Origin: Arthrobacter horti
GTDB taxonomy: Bacteria > Actinomycetota > Actinomycetes > Actinomycetales > Micrococcaceae
NCBI RefSeq assembly: GCF_030731045.1
Contig: NZ_JAVALS010000004.1
Span: 62,001 to 126,000 of the forward strand
DNA: 64,000 nt
Direction of reading: 5' to 3'
The position numbers and the translations under genes were made by a program. Positions 7,839 to 16,276 of the stretch are shown piece after piece (within the stretch, counting starts at the first letter, position 1; each line of letters begins with the position of its first letter). The notes below the pieces were generated by a model that worked only from the letters and a program-made list of their open reading frames with translations, searched no databases and had not been told where the DNA came from.

Positions 7839-8825
7839 ATGTTGCTGCAGCTGAACCCCACCGATCTGACGCGCATCCGCTTCTGTGTCTCCCCCTGGTG
7901 GGAGGCCGTCACCTCCGTGCTGACGCTGGCTCGCGGCACTCAGATGCACCGGGTCTGGATTCAAGATGCCGAGCCGAAGCTGCGTTCCGATCCTCGGGCA
8001 GGCCGGAGATGGGACGTGCTCCGGGCCTTCATCACCGGGAACGGGCACATCCTGGATGCCCTCACGCCCACCCCGTCCCGCGATGAGAGCTTCGAAGAGA
8101 GCCGCTCCCATGTGCTGGAACAGGACTCGGACGTCCTGCTTCACGACCTGGACATCATCCGCTCTGTCGCCGACCGTCCGGCGTCGGCGGCCATTCTGGA
8201 GGCCTTCGCCGCCGACCCCGCCGCGGTGACGGAGGAACTGTGCGACGCCGTCACCTGGGTGTGGGAGACCGCCGTCAGGCCGCACTGGGACAGGATCCAC
8301 GCCCTGCAGACGGCGGACATCGACTACCGCCTGAGGCTTCTGGCCCGTGGCGGTCTCGATGACGTGCTGAAGACTCTTCACCCGCAGATTCAGCGCGTCG
8401 AGGAAGGGCTGGAGTTCGTGGGCAAGACGTGCGACGCCGGCCCGGGCGCCTCAGGCGGACCGGGGCTCACGCTGATCCCCTGCGTGTTCGCCTGGCCGGG
8501 CACGCTGCTGCTGAACGCGCGGCCGTACACGCCCACGCTGTCATACTCACCGCGCGGCGTGGGAGCCCTCTGGGAGAGTGACGGTCAGGAGCGCGATCGC
8601 TGTGCGCTCGCGGATCTCATGGGCGGCACGCGTGCCGCGGTGCTTCAGCAACTGGACATCCCCATGACCACCACCTATCTCTCGCAGCACCTCGGCATCT
8701 CGCCCGGGACCGCGAGCGAGCACCTGAAGGTGCTCGCCGCGGCCGGCCTTCTGGGCACCCATCGTCGTGGCCGCGAGGTCTTCTACCGCCGGACCGAACT
8801 GGCCGAAGGGCTGCTGCGAGGCTGA
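7839..8825 (+). CDS. DUF5937-type regulator with C-terminal ArsR winged helix
   Basis: 328 residues. The first 240 or so form a domain with no obvious enzyme motif, matching the layout of DUF5937/ArsR fusion regulators of actinobacteria, where this part is thought to sense an effector. The C-terminus is a winged helix: TTTYLSQHLGISPGTASEHL is the helix-turn-helix and RRGREVFYRRT the wing. It lacks the ArsR metal-binding CxC box. No divergent transporter lies immediately upstream; the next gene downstream is a MOSC protein 32 bases away, a possible operon partner. The target and ligand are unknown. Confidence 0.82.
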   Translation: MLLQLNPTDLTRIRFCVSPWWEAVTSVLTLARGTQMHRVWIQDAEPKLRSDPRAGRRWDVLRAFITGNGHILDALTPTPSRDESFEESRSHVLEQDSDVLLHDLDIIRSVADRPASAAILEAFAADPAAVTEELCDAVTWVWETAVRPHWDRIHALQTADIDYRLRLLARGGLDDVLKTLHPQIQRVEEGLEFVGKTCDAGPGASGGPGLTLIPCVFAWPGTLLLNARPYTPTLSYSPRGVGALWESDGQERDRCALADLMGGTRAAVLQQLDIPMTTTYLSQHLGISPGTASEHLKVLAAAGLLGTHRRGREVFYRRTELAEGLLRG

Positions 8826-8857
8826 AGGGGAAGCTCCTGGAGGGCTAGGGTGGTGCC

Positions 8858-9427
8858 GTGAGCCAGAGTCAGCCCGTGCACCCGGACCAGTCACCCGTCG
8901 TCGAGGCCGTCCATCTGAGCCCGCGGCACGGATTCTCCAAGCTCACCGTCTCCTCGGTGACGTTGCTGGAGGGCCTCGGAGTGGAAGGCGACGCTCATTG
9001 CGGTGTCACGGTTCAGCACCGTTCCCGCGTGGCCGCTGATCCGTCGCAGCCGAATGTCCGTCAGGTGCACCTGATCCATACCGAGCTCTTCGACGACCTC
9101 GCCACAGCCGGTTTCACGGTGCTGCCGGGACAGCTCGGAGAGAACCTCAGCACCCGGGGCGTCGACCTGCTCGGGCTTCCGGTCGGCACCCGCCTGACGT
9201 TCGGCGACGCCGTGATCACGGTGACGGGGCTCAGGAACCCCTGCCAGCAGATCAATGACTTCCGGCCGGGACTGCTGAAACAGCTGGTGTCGCAGGGCGA
9301 GGACGGCCGGACGGTCCGGCTGGCCGGTGTGATGGGAATCGTCTCCCGCGGGGGCGTGGTCTCGTCCGGTGACCCGATAACCGTGACGTTGCCTCCAGCG
9401 CCGCATTTCCCGCTGACCCGGGTCTGA
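8858..9427 (+). CDS. MOSC domain protein
   Basis: 189 residues from a GTG start. The MOSC (molybdenum cofactor sulfurase C-terminal) core is visible: VHLIHTELFDDL, LGENLSTRGVDLLGLPVGTRL and VTGLRNPCQQIND with the conserved cysteine near residue 130. MOSC proteins handle sulfur or molybdenum cofactor, as YiiM and mARC do. It is a stand-alone MOSC domain without ferredoxin or PLP parts. There is no molybdoenzyme gene nearby, although moeZ is found about 52 kb away. It ends 3 bases before the convergent tetR stop. Confidence 0.88.
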   Translation: MSQSQPVHPDQSPVVEAVHLSPRHGFSKLTVSSVTLLEGLGVEGDAHCGVTVQHRSRVAADPSQPNVRQVHLIHTELFDDLATAGFTVLPGQLGENLSTRGVDLLGLPVGTRLTFGDAVITVTGLRNPCQQINDFRPGLLKQLVSQGEDGRTVRLAGVMGIVSRGGVVSSGDPITVTLPPAPHFPLTRV

Positions 9428-9430
9428 GCC

Positions 9431-9988
9431 TCAGGCGGCCTTGGGCGCCAGGAAGCCGTCGGTCAGCACCTCGAGCATCGCAGACACGGCCTCGGGGGGC
9501 AGCTCGCTGTTGTCCGCCACGGCCGCCACGCCACCCACCAGGCGGCACATCTGCATGGCCTGGACATCCGGCCGCAGTTGGCCGCCCAGCGCGTCGATGA
9601 CCCGCTGATTGGCCTGCAGATAGGTCTGGCACTTGGCTTCGTACGGTGAACCGGCGACGCCCAGGGACGCGGTGATGCGCGCCGCGGCGCCCTGGTGCGT
9701 CGTGAGCATCGCGGTGTAGTCCTTCAGCCATTGCAGCAGGCGATCCCGGGCCGGCACGTCGAGCTCCATCGCCTGATCCACCGCCTCATTCACCTTGTCC
9801 GCCCAGGCTTCGATGACGGCGTCGTGCAGGGCGTCCTTGGTGGGGAAGTGGCGATAGAGCGTCCCGGCGCCGATCCCGGCGGTGCGGGCCACCTCGTCCA
9901 TGCTGACGGCGTCGTAGCCCTTGGCCCGGATGAGATCGCGGGCCACCTCCACGATCCGGTCGCGGTTCCGGCGGGCGTCTGCGCGCAT
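9431..9988 (-). CDS. TetR-family repressor of the adjacent MFS exporter
   Basis: 185 residues. The N-terminal helix-turn-helix is typical: VARTAGIGAGTLYRHFPTKDAL. The C-terminal 130 residues form the ligand-binding half, variable as expected. It is divergent from a drug-type MFS gene, and the 118-base gap holds two inverted repeats over a promoter, the classic layout of an exporter repressed by TetR until the exported compound binds. Both genes are likely controlled from the same operators. Ligand unknown. Confidence 0.9.
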   Translation of the reverse strand: MRADARRNRDRIVEVARDLIRAKGYDAVSMDEVARTAGIGAGTLYRHFPTKDALHDAVIEAWADKVNEAVDQAMELDVPARDRLLQWLKDYTAMLTTHQGAAARITASLGVAGSPYEAKCQTYLQANQRVIDALGGQLRPDVQAMQMCRLVGGVAAVADNSELPPEAVSAMLEVLTDGFLAPKAA

Positions 9989-10014
9989 CTGGACGACTTC
10001 CTCTCGACAAGGTC

Positions 10015-10065
10015 TTGCAAAAGCGGAGAGTGTCTCCGTATAGTCATAAGCGGAGCGACTCTCCG
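10015..10065 (+). promoter_or_regulatory. MFS promoter with twin TetR operators
   Basis: TTGCAA (10015-10020), an 18-base spacer and TATAGT (10039-10044) form the rightward promoter. Operator 1, CGGAGA-GTG-TCTCCG (10024-10038), fills the spacer. Operator 2, CGGAG-CGACT-CTCCG (10051-10065), lies just past the transcription start. Both share CGGAG/CTCCG arms and their centres are 27 bp apart. Repression by the divergent TetR protein is inferred. Confidence 0.78.
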
Positions 10066-10106
10066 ATTAGTCTACGCCGGTTCCTCGGTTCAGAACAGGA
10101 CTCCCC

Positions 10107-11519
10107 ATGGCTTCCCTCACGGACACCCCCGTCATCCCCGCCGCGGCCACCACATCCCGTACCGCTCGCCGGGCCTCCCTCGGGCTCGGCCTTGTCATGC
10201 TCGCCCAGCTCATGCTGGTCCTCGATGCCACGGTGGTGAACGTGGCGCTGCCTCGCATCGCCACCGATCTGCACTTCTCACCCGCCCAGCTCAGCTGGGT
10301 TCTCAACGCCTACGCCCTCGCCTTCGGAGGCCTGCTGCTCCTCGGCGGCCGGGTTGGCGACGTCCTCGGCCGGCGTCGGACCTTCCTGGCCGGCGTCGCG
10401 GTCTTCACCCTCTTCTCCCTCGTGGGAGGCGTCGCCACGGACCCGCTGTTCCTGGTCATCGCCAGGGCGTTCCAGGGCGTCGGTGCGGCATTCGCCGCCC
10501 CCAGTGTGCTCGCGCTGATCACCACCAGCGCCCGGGACGACCACGCCCGCAACAAGGCGCTGGCCCTCTTCTCCGCCATCTCCTCCATGGGTGGCGCCCT
10601 GGGCCTCATCCTCGGCGGCATCCTCACCTCCACCGGCGACTGGCGGTGGACGCTGTTCATCAACGTCCCCATCGGGATCGTCGTGCTGCTGACGGTGCCC
10701 CGCCTGGTCCAGGAGACGCCGCGGCAGCCCGGCCACTTCGACATCCTGGGTGCCGTCACAGCCACCGGCGGTGCCGTGGCCATCGTCTGGGCTCTCATCC
10801 AAGCCGCCGACGCCGGATGGTCCAACCCGCTGACCATCACCGGACTGGCGCTCGGAGCGCTTCTCCTGGTGGCGCTCGCGCTCACGGAGCGCAGGGTCCC
10901 GCACCCGCTGCTCCGCCCACAGCTCCTGCGCAGCCCCAGCCGGGTGGCCGCCCTCGCAGCCATGGCCGCCACCTATGCCGGGATGCTCGCCATGTTCTTC
11001 CTGATGGTCCAGTACCTGGAAGATGCACGGCACTACTCGCCTTTGATCACGGGCCTCATGTTCCTGCCGATGCCGCTGGGCGTCTTCACCATGTCCCGCA
11101 TCGTGCCCCGGCTCGTGGAGCGTTTCGGCGCGGAACGGCTCGTCAACCTCGGCGCGGCCATCCGGGTGGCCGCCTTCGTCCCACTGACCATCCTGGGTCC
11201 GGGCACCCCGCTCGCCGTCGTGGTCGCGGCGCTGGCGTTCACGGGTGTCTCCGCGGGTCTGACCTTCATGCCGCTCACCACGCTCGCCCTGCGCGATGTC
11301 GGGAGCGAGGAGGCGGGCTCCGCCTCGGGCCTGTTCCAGACCATGCAGCAACTCGGTGGCGCGATCGGCCTGGCCATCGTCGCCTCCGTCTACGCGGCCG
11401 TCGCCGTTCCAGGTGACTTTTACCCAGGTGGGCGCGCCGGATTCCTTGCCGCCACGGTCCTCTCGGTCATCGCCCTCGCGTCCGTACTCGGCCTCGCGTT
11501 CCGCCGCCGGGCGGTCTGA
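10107..11519 (+). CDS. MFS exporter, DHA2 (EmrB/QacA-like) family
   Basis: 470 residues with about 14 hydrophobic segments. Family motifs are visible: LDATVVNVALPRIATDL in the first helix (motif D1 of 14-helix exporters), GGRVGDVLGRRR in the loop between helices 2 and 3 (motif A), and RAFQGVGAAFAAPS near helix 4. Such proton antiporters expel drugs, dyes or other hydrophobic compounds. The divergent TetR gene and twin operators make induced efflux likely. A strong hairpin follows 10 bases after the stop. The substrate cannot be named. Confidence 0.92.
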   Translation: MASLTDTPVIPAAATTSRTARRASLGLGLVMLAQLMLVLDATVVNVALPRIATDLHFSPAQLSWVLNAYALAFGGLLLLGGRVGDVLGRRRTFLAGVAVFTLFSLVGGVATDPLFLVIARAFQGVGAAFAAPSVLALITTSARDDHARNKALALFSAISSMGGALGLILGGILTSTGDWRWTLFINVPIGIVVLLTVPRLVQETPRQPGHFDILGAVTATGGAVAIVWALIQAADAGWSNPLTITGLALGALLLVALALTERRVPHPLLRPQLLRSPSRVAALAAMAATYAGMLAMFFLMVQYLEDARHYSPLITGLMFLPMPLGVFTMSRIVPRLVERFGAERLVNLGAAIRVAAFVPLTILGPGTPLAVVVAALAFTGVSAGLTFMPLTTLALRDVGSEEAGSASGLFQTMQQLGGAIGLAIVASVYAAVAVPGDFYPGGRAGFLAATVLSVIALASVLGLAFRRRAV

Positions 11520-11528
11520 GCCGGCCAC

Positions 11529-11573
11529 ACGAGGACGACGACGGCGGGAGCCACCCGCCGTCGTCGTCCTCGT
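11529..11573. terminator. Bidirectional terminator with CCGTCGTCGT stem
   Basis: A perfect 20-bp stem with a 5-base loop fills the gap between the convergent MFS and glycosyltransferase genes and so can serve both strands. Its right arm carries CCGTCGTCGT, shared with terminators at 19921, 26294 and 59805. Confidence 0.85.
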
Positions 11574-11574
11574 C

Positions 11575-13722
11575 TCAGCTTCGCGGGGGAGGGACGCTCA
11601 GGCTTCCGTAGCGCTCCATCCGGTGCCACTTCAGATGGATGCCCGTGACGGCCGTGGCGAGGGACCGGATGACCACCAGATACATGAGCTGGCGGTAGAC
11701 CACCTGCTGCAACGGCAGTGTCCAGAGCGGCTTGAGTGATTCGCCGTCGATCCGGAAGGCGTATGCCGCCATCAGCACCTGCACCGCGAGGAACCCGAGC
11801 CACAGCAGACTGATGTGCACGGGGTCCAGGAAGATGAGCCCGTAGATGGTGAACACGTCCACCACGGGGGCGAGGAGCGGCAGGAGCACCTGCAGCACCA
11901 GGAGGTAGAGGATGCCGCGGCGCCCCAGCTTGCCGGCCTGCCCACCCTGTCCCAGGGCGGCGCGGTGCTTCCACATGGCCTGCAGCGTTCCGTAGCACCA
12001 GCGGTACCGTTGCTTCCACAGGGCGCCGAGGCTCGCCGGGGCCTCGGTCCATGCCAGGGCGTCGTCCTGGTAGACCACGCGCCAGCCGTCGCGGCAGAGT
12101 GCCATGGTCAGGTCCGTGTCCTCCGCAAGAGTGTCGTTGCTGACCCCGCCGACCCGTGCGAGGGCACTTTTCCGGAAGCCGCCGATGGCGCCGGGCACGG
12201 TGGGCATGCACTCCGCCACGTCGAAGAGGCGGCGGTCCAGATTGAACCCGACCACGTACTCGATGTGCTGCCAGGCGCCCAGAATGCCGCCGCGGTTGGC
12301 GATCTTGGTGTTGCCGGACACCGCGCCCACCGTGCGGTCGCTGAACGGCTGGATGAGGCGGCCCACGGTGTCCGGCTGGAACACGGTGTCGCCGTCCACC
12401 ATCACCACCAGCTCGTGGGATGCGGCAGCGATGCCGGCGTTGAGGGCGGACGGTTTGCCGCCGTTCTCCTTGCGGATCAGGCGGACCGCCTCCAGATCCA
12501 GGGCCTCCACGAGGTCAGCGGTCGCGTCGGTGGATCCGTCGTCCACCACGATGATCTCCACCGGGTGCTCGGACAGGGCGATGGAACGGACGGCGGCCTC
12601 GATGCCCGCCGACTCGTTGTACGCCGGAACGATCACGGTCACCGGACCGGGGGTGAAGCCCCACGGTCGGCCCGCGGCGGCCTTCCGGACCGCGGCCCGC
12701 CGGTGCCTGGCGGCGAACGCCAGCACCAGGACGGCGCGGATGACCGTTACCACGCCACTGGCGAGCAGCGCCCAGCCGAGTGCGGTGACCACCAGGCCGC
12801 TGAGCCGGATCCCCCATTCAACGACGGCGCCGCGCACCTGGTCGATGAGACTCACCGCCGGCATGGTGTTCAGGTGGAGGGCATCGCCCACCGAGGTGAC
12901 CCGCACCCCCCGGGAGGAATAGACGTCCAGAACGCGGTCGAGTGCCGTGACGGTCTCGCTCCGGTCTCCGCCGGCGTCGTGCATGAGCAGGACCTGCCCG
13001 GCATCGGCCCGCGGCGTGGCGTTCCGGACGATCGCCTCGACCCCCGGCCGCTGCCAGTCCTGACTGTCAATGCTGCTCAGCACCGTGAGGTACCCGGCGT
13101 CGGCGGCGGTGCGGATGGCGTCATAGCCCGAATCGGTCAGAGCACTGTTCTCCGAGCTGTACGGCGGCCGGAGGAGTGTGGGGGAGCGGCCCGTGATGCC
13201 TGCCAGGATCGCGCCTGACGTCCGCAGCTCCAGGGCCCGGCGCCAGGGCGGCGCGGTGCCCAGATCGACGTGGGTGAGGGTGTGAACACCGATCTCATTG
13301 CCGTCCGCCACGATCCGGCGCACCAGGTCCGGGTGGTCGATGGCCTCCGTCCCCACCACGAAGAACGTGGCGTGGGCACCGTGCTTCTTCAGGATGTCCA
13401 GGATCCCGGGCGTCCAGCGCGGGTCCGGGCCGTCGTCGAAAGTCAAAGCGATGGTCTTCGCCGGAGGGGCCGTGGTCTGGAGCCCGCCGTTCCGGGCGTC
13501 CACCACGGGACCCCCGTTCAGGAGTGTTTCCGGGACTCTGCCGGCGTCCGCCGACGCAGGCAGCGCATCATCCCCGATGCTGCTGAGGTGCCGGACGTAT
13601 CCCTGCACCAGCAGGGCGCCGAGGAGTGCGATGAGCGACACTGTCAGGATGGCCCAATGCGCTCTGACAGTGTGGGGCCTGCGGCGTCTGCGACCTCGTG
13701 GTGCGCGGTGGGTGCCTGTCAT
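11575..13722 (-). CDS. Polysaccharide deacetylase-family 2 glycosyltransferase fusion
   Basis: 715 residues. After an Arg-rich N-terminus and one membrane helix (about 23-40), a NodB-type deacetylase domain holds FDDGPD at 95-100, zinc ligands His147 and His151 (HTLTH) and RPPYS near 185. Further helices near 305-340 lead to a GT2 domain: VIVPAYNE (363-370), DDGST (394-398), DGD (443-445), EDTDL (534-538) and QRYRW (571-575), the marks of processive synthases such as PgaC, chitin or hyaluronan synthases. More membrane helices close the protein. It probably makes and partly deacetylates a beta-linked amino-sugar exopolysaccharide at the membrane. Its ATG overlaps the stop of the upstream gene (ATGA). 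Confidence 0.9.
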   Translation of the reverse strand: MTGTHRAPRGRRRRRPHTVRAHWAILTVSLIALLGALLVQGYVRHLSSIGDDALPASADAGRVPETLLNGGPVVDARNGGLQTTAPPAKTIALTFDDGPDPRWTPGILDILKKHGAHATFFVVGTEAIDHPDLVRRIVADGNEIGVHTLTHVDLGTAPPWRRALELRTSGAILAGITGRSPTLLRPPYSSENSALTDSGYDAIRTAADAGYLTVLSSIDSQDWQRPGVEAIVRNATPRADAGQVLLMHDAGGDRSETVTALDRVLDVYSSRGVRVTSVGDALHLNTMPAVSLIDQVRGAVVEWGIRLSGLVVTALGWALLASGVVTVIRAVLVLAFAARHRRAAVRKAAAGRPWGFTPGPVTVIVPAYNESAGIEAAVRSIALSEHPVEIIVVDDGSTDATADLVEALDLEAVRLIRKENGGKPSALNAGIAAASHELVVMVDGDTVFQPDTVGRLIQPFSDRTVGAVSGNTKIANRGGILGAWQHIEYVVGFNLDRRLFDVAECMPTVPGAIGGFRKSALARVGGVSNDTLAEDTDLTMALCRDGWRVVYQDDALAWTEAPASLGALWKQRYRWCYGTLQAMWKHRAALGQGGQAGKLGRRGILYLLVLQVLLPLLAPVVDVFTIYGLIFLDPVHISLLWLGFLAVQVLMAAYAFRIDGESLKPLWTLPLQQVVYRQLMYLVVIRSLATAVTGIHLKWHRMERYGSLSVPPPRS

Positions 13723-14249
13723 GGGTGAGGCGGTGGCGTGGCGCGGTGGGACGCGCCAGGGGCATCGGCGGATTTACCCTTCGACTGGCCGGGAGCCGTC
13801 GTAGGCGATGTGCTGCCGGTGCTCTGGCCCTGCCCCGGTGTCTGGGGCTGCGTGTCCGGGGCGGTGTGCCCGGTGGTGACGGCGTCCGTGGGAGCAGCCC
13901 CGCCGGGTGCGGCTCCCGGCGCGAGTCCTGCGGGACCCTGGGTTCCGGGCGTCGCCTGGGATCCGTGAGAGGAGGTGGCGCCGGGCGTCGTGGCAGATGG
14001 CGATTGCGGCGTCTTCGCCGGCGCGGGGGCCGGGGCTACAGGTCTGCCGAGCAGGTCGAAGACCGGCGCGTTGACGGCGGGGCCGGAGAGGAAGGCAACG
14101 CACAGGACCGTGAAGAATCCCACGATGGCCAGGATTCCGAGCACGACAGCGGTCCGGGACCTGCGCAGGCGGTTCCCGGTGCTGTCGACGAAAACGGCGC
14201 GACGGCGGGATGATGAGCGTCCTGGCGCCGGGGGAGGAGAGGAGACCAT
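13719..14249 (-). CDS. Membrane-anchored Pro/Ala/Thr-rich protein, partner of the glycosyltransferase
   Basis: 176 residues. A basic N-terminus is followed by one membrane helix (AVVLGILAIVGFFTVLCVAFL) and about 100 residues of low-complexity Pro, Ala, Thr, Gly and Gln, probably outside the cell. No enzyme motif. The stop overlaps the ATG of the deacetylase-glycosyltransferase gene, so translation is coupled, suggesting that the two act together, for example as wall-spanning tether or polymer-export helper (inference). A -10 element 7 bases before the ATG suggests a leaderless operon mRNA, although AAGG is also present. Confidence 0.75.
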   Translation of the reverse strand: MVSSPPPAPGRSSSRRRAVFVDSTGNRLRRSRTAVVLGILAIVGFFTVLCVAFLSGPAVNAPVFDLLGRPVAPAPAPAKTPQSPSATTPGATSSHGSQATPGTQGPAGLAPGAAPGGAAPTDAVTTGHTAPDTQPQTPGQGQSTGSTSPTTAPGQSKGKSADAPGASHRATPPPHP

Positions 14250-14256
14250 CGCCTTC

Positions 14257-14262
14257 AGTATA
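14257..14262 (-). promoter_or_regulatory. -10 element TATACT for the exopolysaccharide operon
   Basis: On the minus strand TATACT precedes the ATG at 14249 by 7 bases, so transcription should begin at or next to the start codon. No convincing -35 is visible, which could mean that an activator is needed. Confidence 0.5.
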
Positions 14263-14369
14263 AATAGGGACGTGGTCGGCGATATCAGTCATGAGATTGA
14301 CAGACAAGTCACAGGCTACGCATCTGTAACAAATGCCCTTCTGGACGGTCACGGTTTGGCAACGGACGC

Positions 14370-14398
14370 CCACCTGGTGGACAAAATCAAGCTATGCT
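14370..14398 (+). promoter_or_regulatory. Candidate promoter/operator of the peptide ABC operon
   Basis: The 247-base gap 14250-14496 between divergent operons is AT-richer than its surroundings. It holds a palindrome CCACC-T-GGTGG (14370-14380) followed 12 bases later by TATGCT (14393-14398), a possible -10. The palindrome would cover the -35 position. A TTGACA near 14296 has no matching -10 at standard distance. Regulator unknown. Confidence 0.35.
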
Positions 14399-14496
14399 TT
14401 CACGTTGTGTAGGCCAGGTCACACCAGTGGTCTGGATCTCAGTATGGGAGTCCACGCGACGCCCACTCTCTACTTAGGAACTCCAAAGGAGGCGGA

Positions 14497-16131
14497 ATGC
14501 GTTTTTCGCGCACTTCCAAAGCACTGGGCCTGGCGGCCATCGCTGCACTCGCCCTCACGGCATGCGGCGGCGGCAGCACCAACAGCGGCTCCGGTGGCGG
14601 CAACGCCAGCGCCGTGATCACTGTGGATGGTTCTGAACCGCAGAACCCCCTGATGCCGGCCGGCACCAATGAAGTTGGCGGCGGCAAGATCATCGATCTC
14701 ATCTTCGCGGGTCTGGTCAGCTACGACTCGAGCGGCAAGAAGGTCAACGAGCTCGCCGACTCGATCACCACCACCGACGCCCAGAACTACACCATCAAGA
14801 TCAAGTCTGGGAAGAAGTTCACCAATGGTGAGGCCATCACGGCCAAGAGCTTCGTGGATGCCTGGAACTTCGGTGCCGCGGCGAAGAACGCCCAGCTGAG
14901 CTCCATCTTCTTCGAGGGCATCCAGGGCTTCGATGAGGCCAACAAGGAAGGCTCCACGGTCGACACCATGTCCGGCCTGAAGGTCGTGGATGAAACCACC
15001 TTCACCGTGGCGCTGACCCAGAAGGAATCCGACTGGCCCTTGCGCCTCGGCTACTCCGCCTTCATGCCGCTGCCGTCCGGCGCGATCAAGGACCCCAAGA
15101 CCTACGGCGAGAAGCCGGTGGGCGACGGTCCGTACAAGATGGATGACAGCGGCTGGCAGCACAATGTCCAGATCAAGCTCATCCCGAACCCGGACTACGA
15201 CGGTCCGCGCAAGGCCAAGAACGGCGGCCTGGTCTTCAAGATCTACCAGAACGACGACGCCGCCTACCAGGATCTCGTCTCGGACAACCTGGACGTTCTG
15301 CAGACGATCCCCACCAGCGCCATCGCCAACTTCAAGAAGGACCTGGGCGACCGGACCATCGAGAAGCCGTACGCCGGCAACCAGACCATCGCCATCCCGT
15401 ACTACCTGCCGGGCTGGTCCGGCGAGGCAGGCAAGCTCCGCCGCCAGGCGATCTCCATGGCCATCGACCGGCCGGAGATCACCAAGGTGATCTTCAGCAA
15501 TGGCCGTCAGCCCGCCACGGACTTCACCGCTCCGGTGCTCTCCGGTTATGACGCCAACCTGCCGGGTTCCGAGAACCTGAAGTTCGACGCCGCCAAGGCC
15601 AAGCAGCTCTGGGCACAGGCCGACGCCATCCAGAAGTGGGACCCGAACCAGACCTTCACCATCGCGTACAACGCGGACAAGGGCGGTCACAAGGCCTGGG
15701 TCGAGGCTGTCACCAACCAGCTGAAGAACAACCTGGGCATCAAGGCTGAGGGCAAGCCCTACGCCACCTTCAAGGAAGCCCGCAACGACGCCACGAAGGG
15801 CACCCTCACCGGCGCGATCCGTGCCGGCTGGCAGGCCGACTACCCGTCGCTGTACAACTTCCTCGGCCCGATCTACGCCAAGGGTGCCGGTTCCAACGAC
15901 GCTCGCTACGACAACCCGGCGTTCGACGCGATGCTGAACAAGGGTCTCGGCGCCACCTCGGTTGACGAAGGCAACAAGATCTTCAACCAGGCTCAGCAGA
16001 TCCTCCTCCAGGACCTCCCGGCGATCCCGCTGTGGTACCAGGTGGCCCAGGGCGGCTGGAGCACCAAGGTGACCAATGTGGACTACGGCTGGGACGGCGT
16101 CCCGCTGTACTACAACATCACCGCCAAGTAA
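14497..16131 (+). CDS. Peptide ABC transporter substrate-binding lipoprotein (OppA/DppA-like)
   Basis: 544 residues. AAAGGAGG lies 4 bases before the ATG. The signal peptide ends in lipobox LTAC (Cys23), so the protein is anchored outside the membrane. The rest is a family-5 solute-binding protein: GAIKDPKTYGEKPVGDGPYK, LRRQAISMAIDRPEI and GWQADYPSLYNFL are typical of oligopeptide-binding proteins. It is the first gene of a four-gene importer operon. A strong hairpin immediately after it should leave the binding protein more abundant than the permeases. Confidence 0.93.
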   Translation: MRFSRTSKALGLAAIAALALTACGGGSTNSGSGGGNASAVITVDGSEPQNPLMPAGTNEVGGGKIIDLIFAGLVSYDSSGKKVNELADSITTTDAQNYTIKIKSGKKFTNGEAITAKSFVDAWNFGAAAKNAQLSSIFFEGIQGFDEANKEGSTVDTMSGLKVVDETTFTVALTQKESDWPLRLGYSAFMPLPSGAIKDPKTYGEKPVGDGPYKMDDSGWQHNVQIKLIPNPDYDGPRKAKNGGLVFKIYQNDDAAYQDLVSDNLDVLQTIPTSAIANFKKDLGDRTIEKPYAGNQTIAIPYYLPGWSGEAGKLRRQAISMAIDRPEITKVIFSNGRQPATDFTAPVLSGYDANLPGSENLKFDAAKAKQLWAQADAIQKWDPNQTFTIAYNADKGGHKAWVEAVTNQLKNNLGIKAEGKPYATFKEARNDATKGTLTGAIRAGWQADYPSLYNFLGPIYAKGAGSNDARYDNPAFDAMLNKGLGATSVDEGNKIFNQAQQILLQDLPAIPLWYQVAQGGWSTKVTNVDYGWDGVPLYYNITAK

Positions 16132-16141
16132 TACCTGAATA

Positions 16142-16192
16142 GAACGGCGGCGGAGCCTGCGGGCCGCAGTGCGGCAGGCTCCGCCGTCGTTC
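16142..16192 (+). terminator. Hairpin between binding-protein and permease genes
   Basis: A 19-bp stem with one mismatch and a 13-base loop starts 10 bases after the substrate-binding gene. It lacks a strong U-tract. In this position it may act as a partial terminator or as an mRNA 3'-end stabiliser, giving more binding protein than permease. Confidence 0.7.
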
Positions 16193-16276
16193 GCATGTTT
16201 GCGAATTAAGGTTCCTTGATGAACAGATCTTTCCCCCACACCCCGGGGAGCACTTCAGGAGAGGCGGGCCGCATCC

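Noticed and set aside
9695-11416. 573-codon plus-strand frame over tetR and the MFS gene
   Set aside because: Pro/Arg/His-rich out-of-frame translation that crosses the regulatory gap; the MFS frame has 14 helices and family motifs.
14296-14325. TTGACA as -35 of the peptide importer
   Set aside because: No acceptable -10 at 16-19 bases; left as an unresolved promoter region.
14470-16239. 589-codon minus-strand frame over the peptide-binding protein gene
   Set aside because: Shadow frame; the plus-strand lipoprotein has a signal peptide, strong ribosome site and family motifs.
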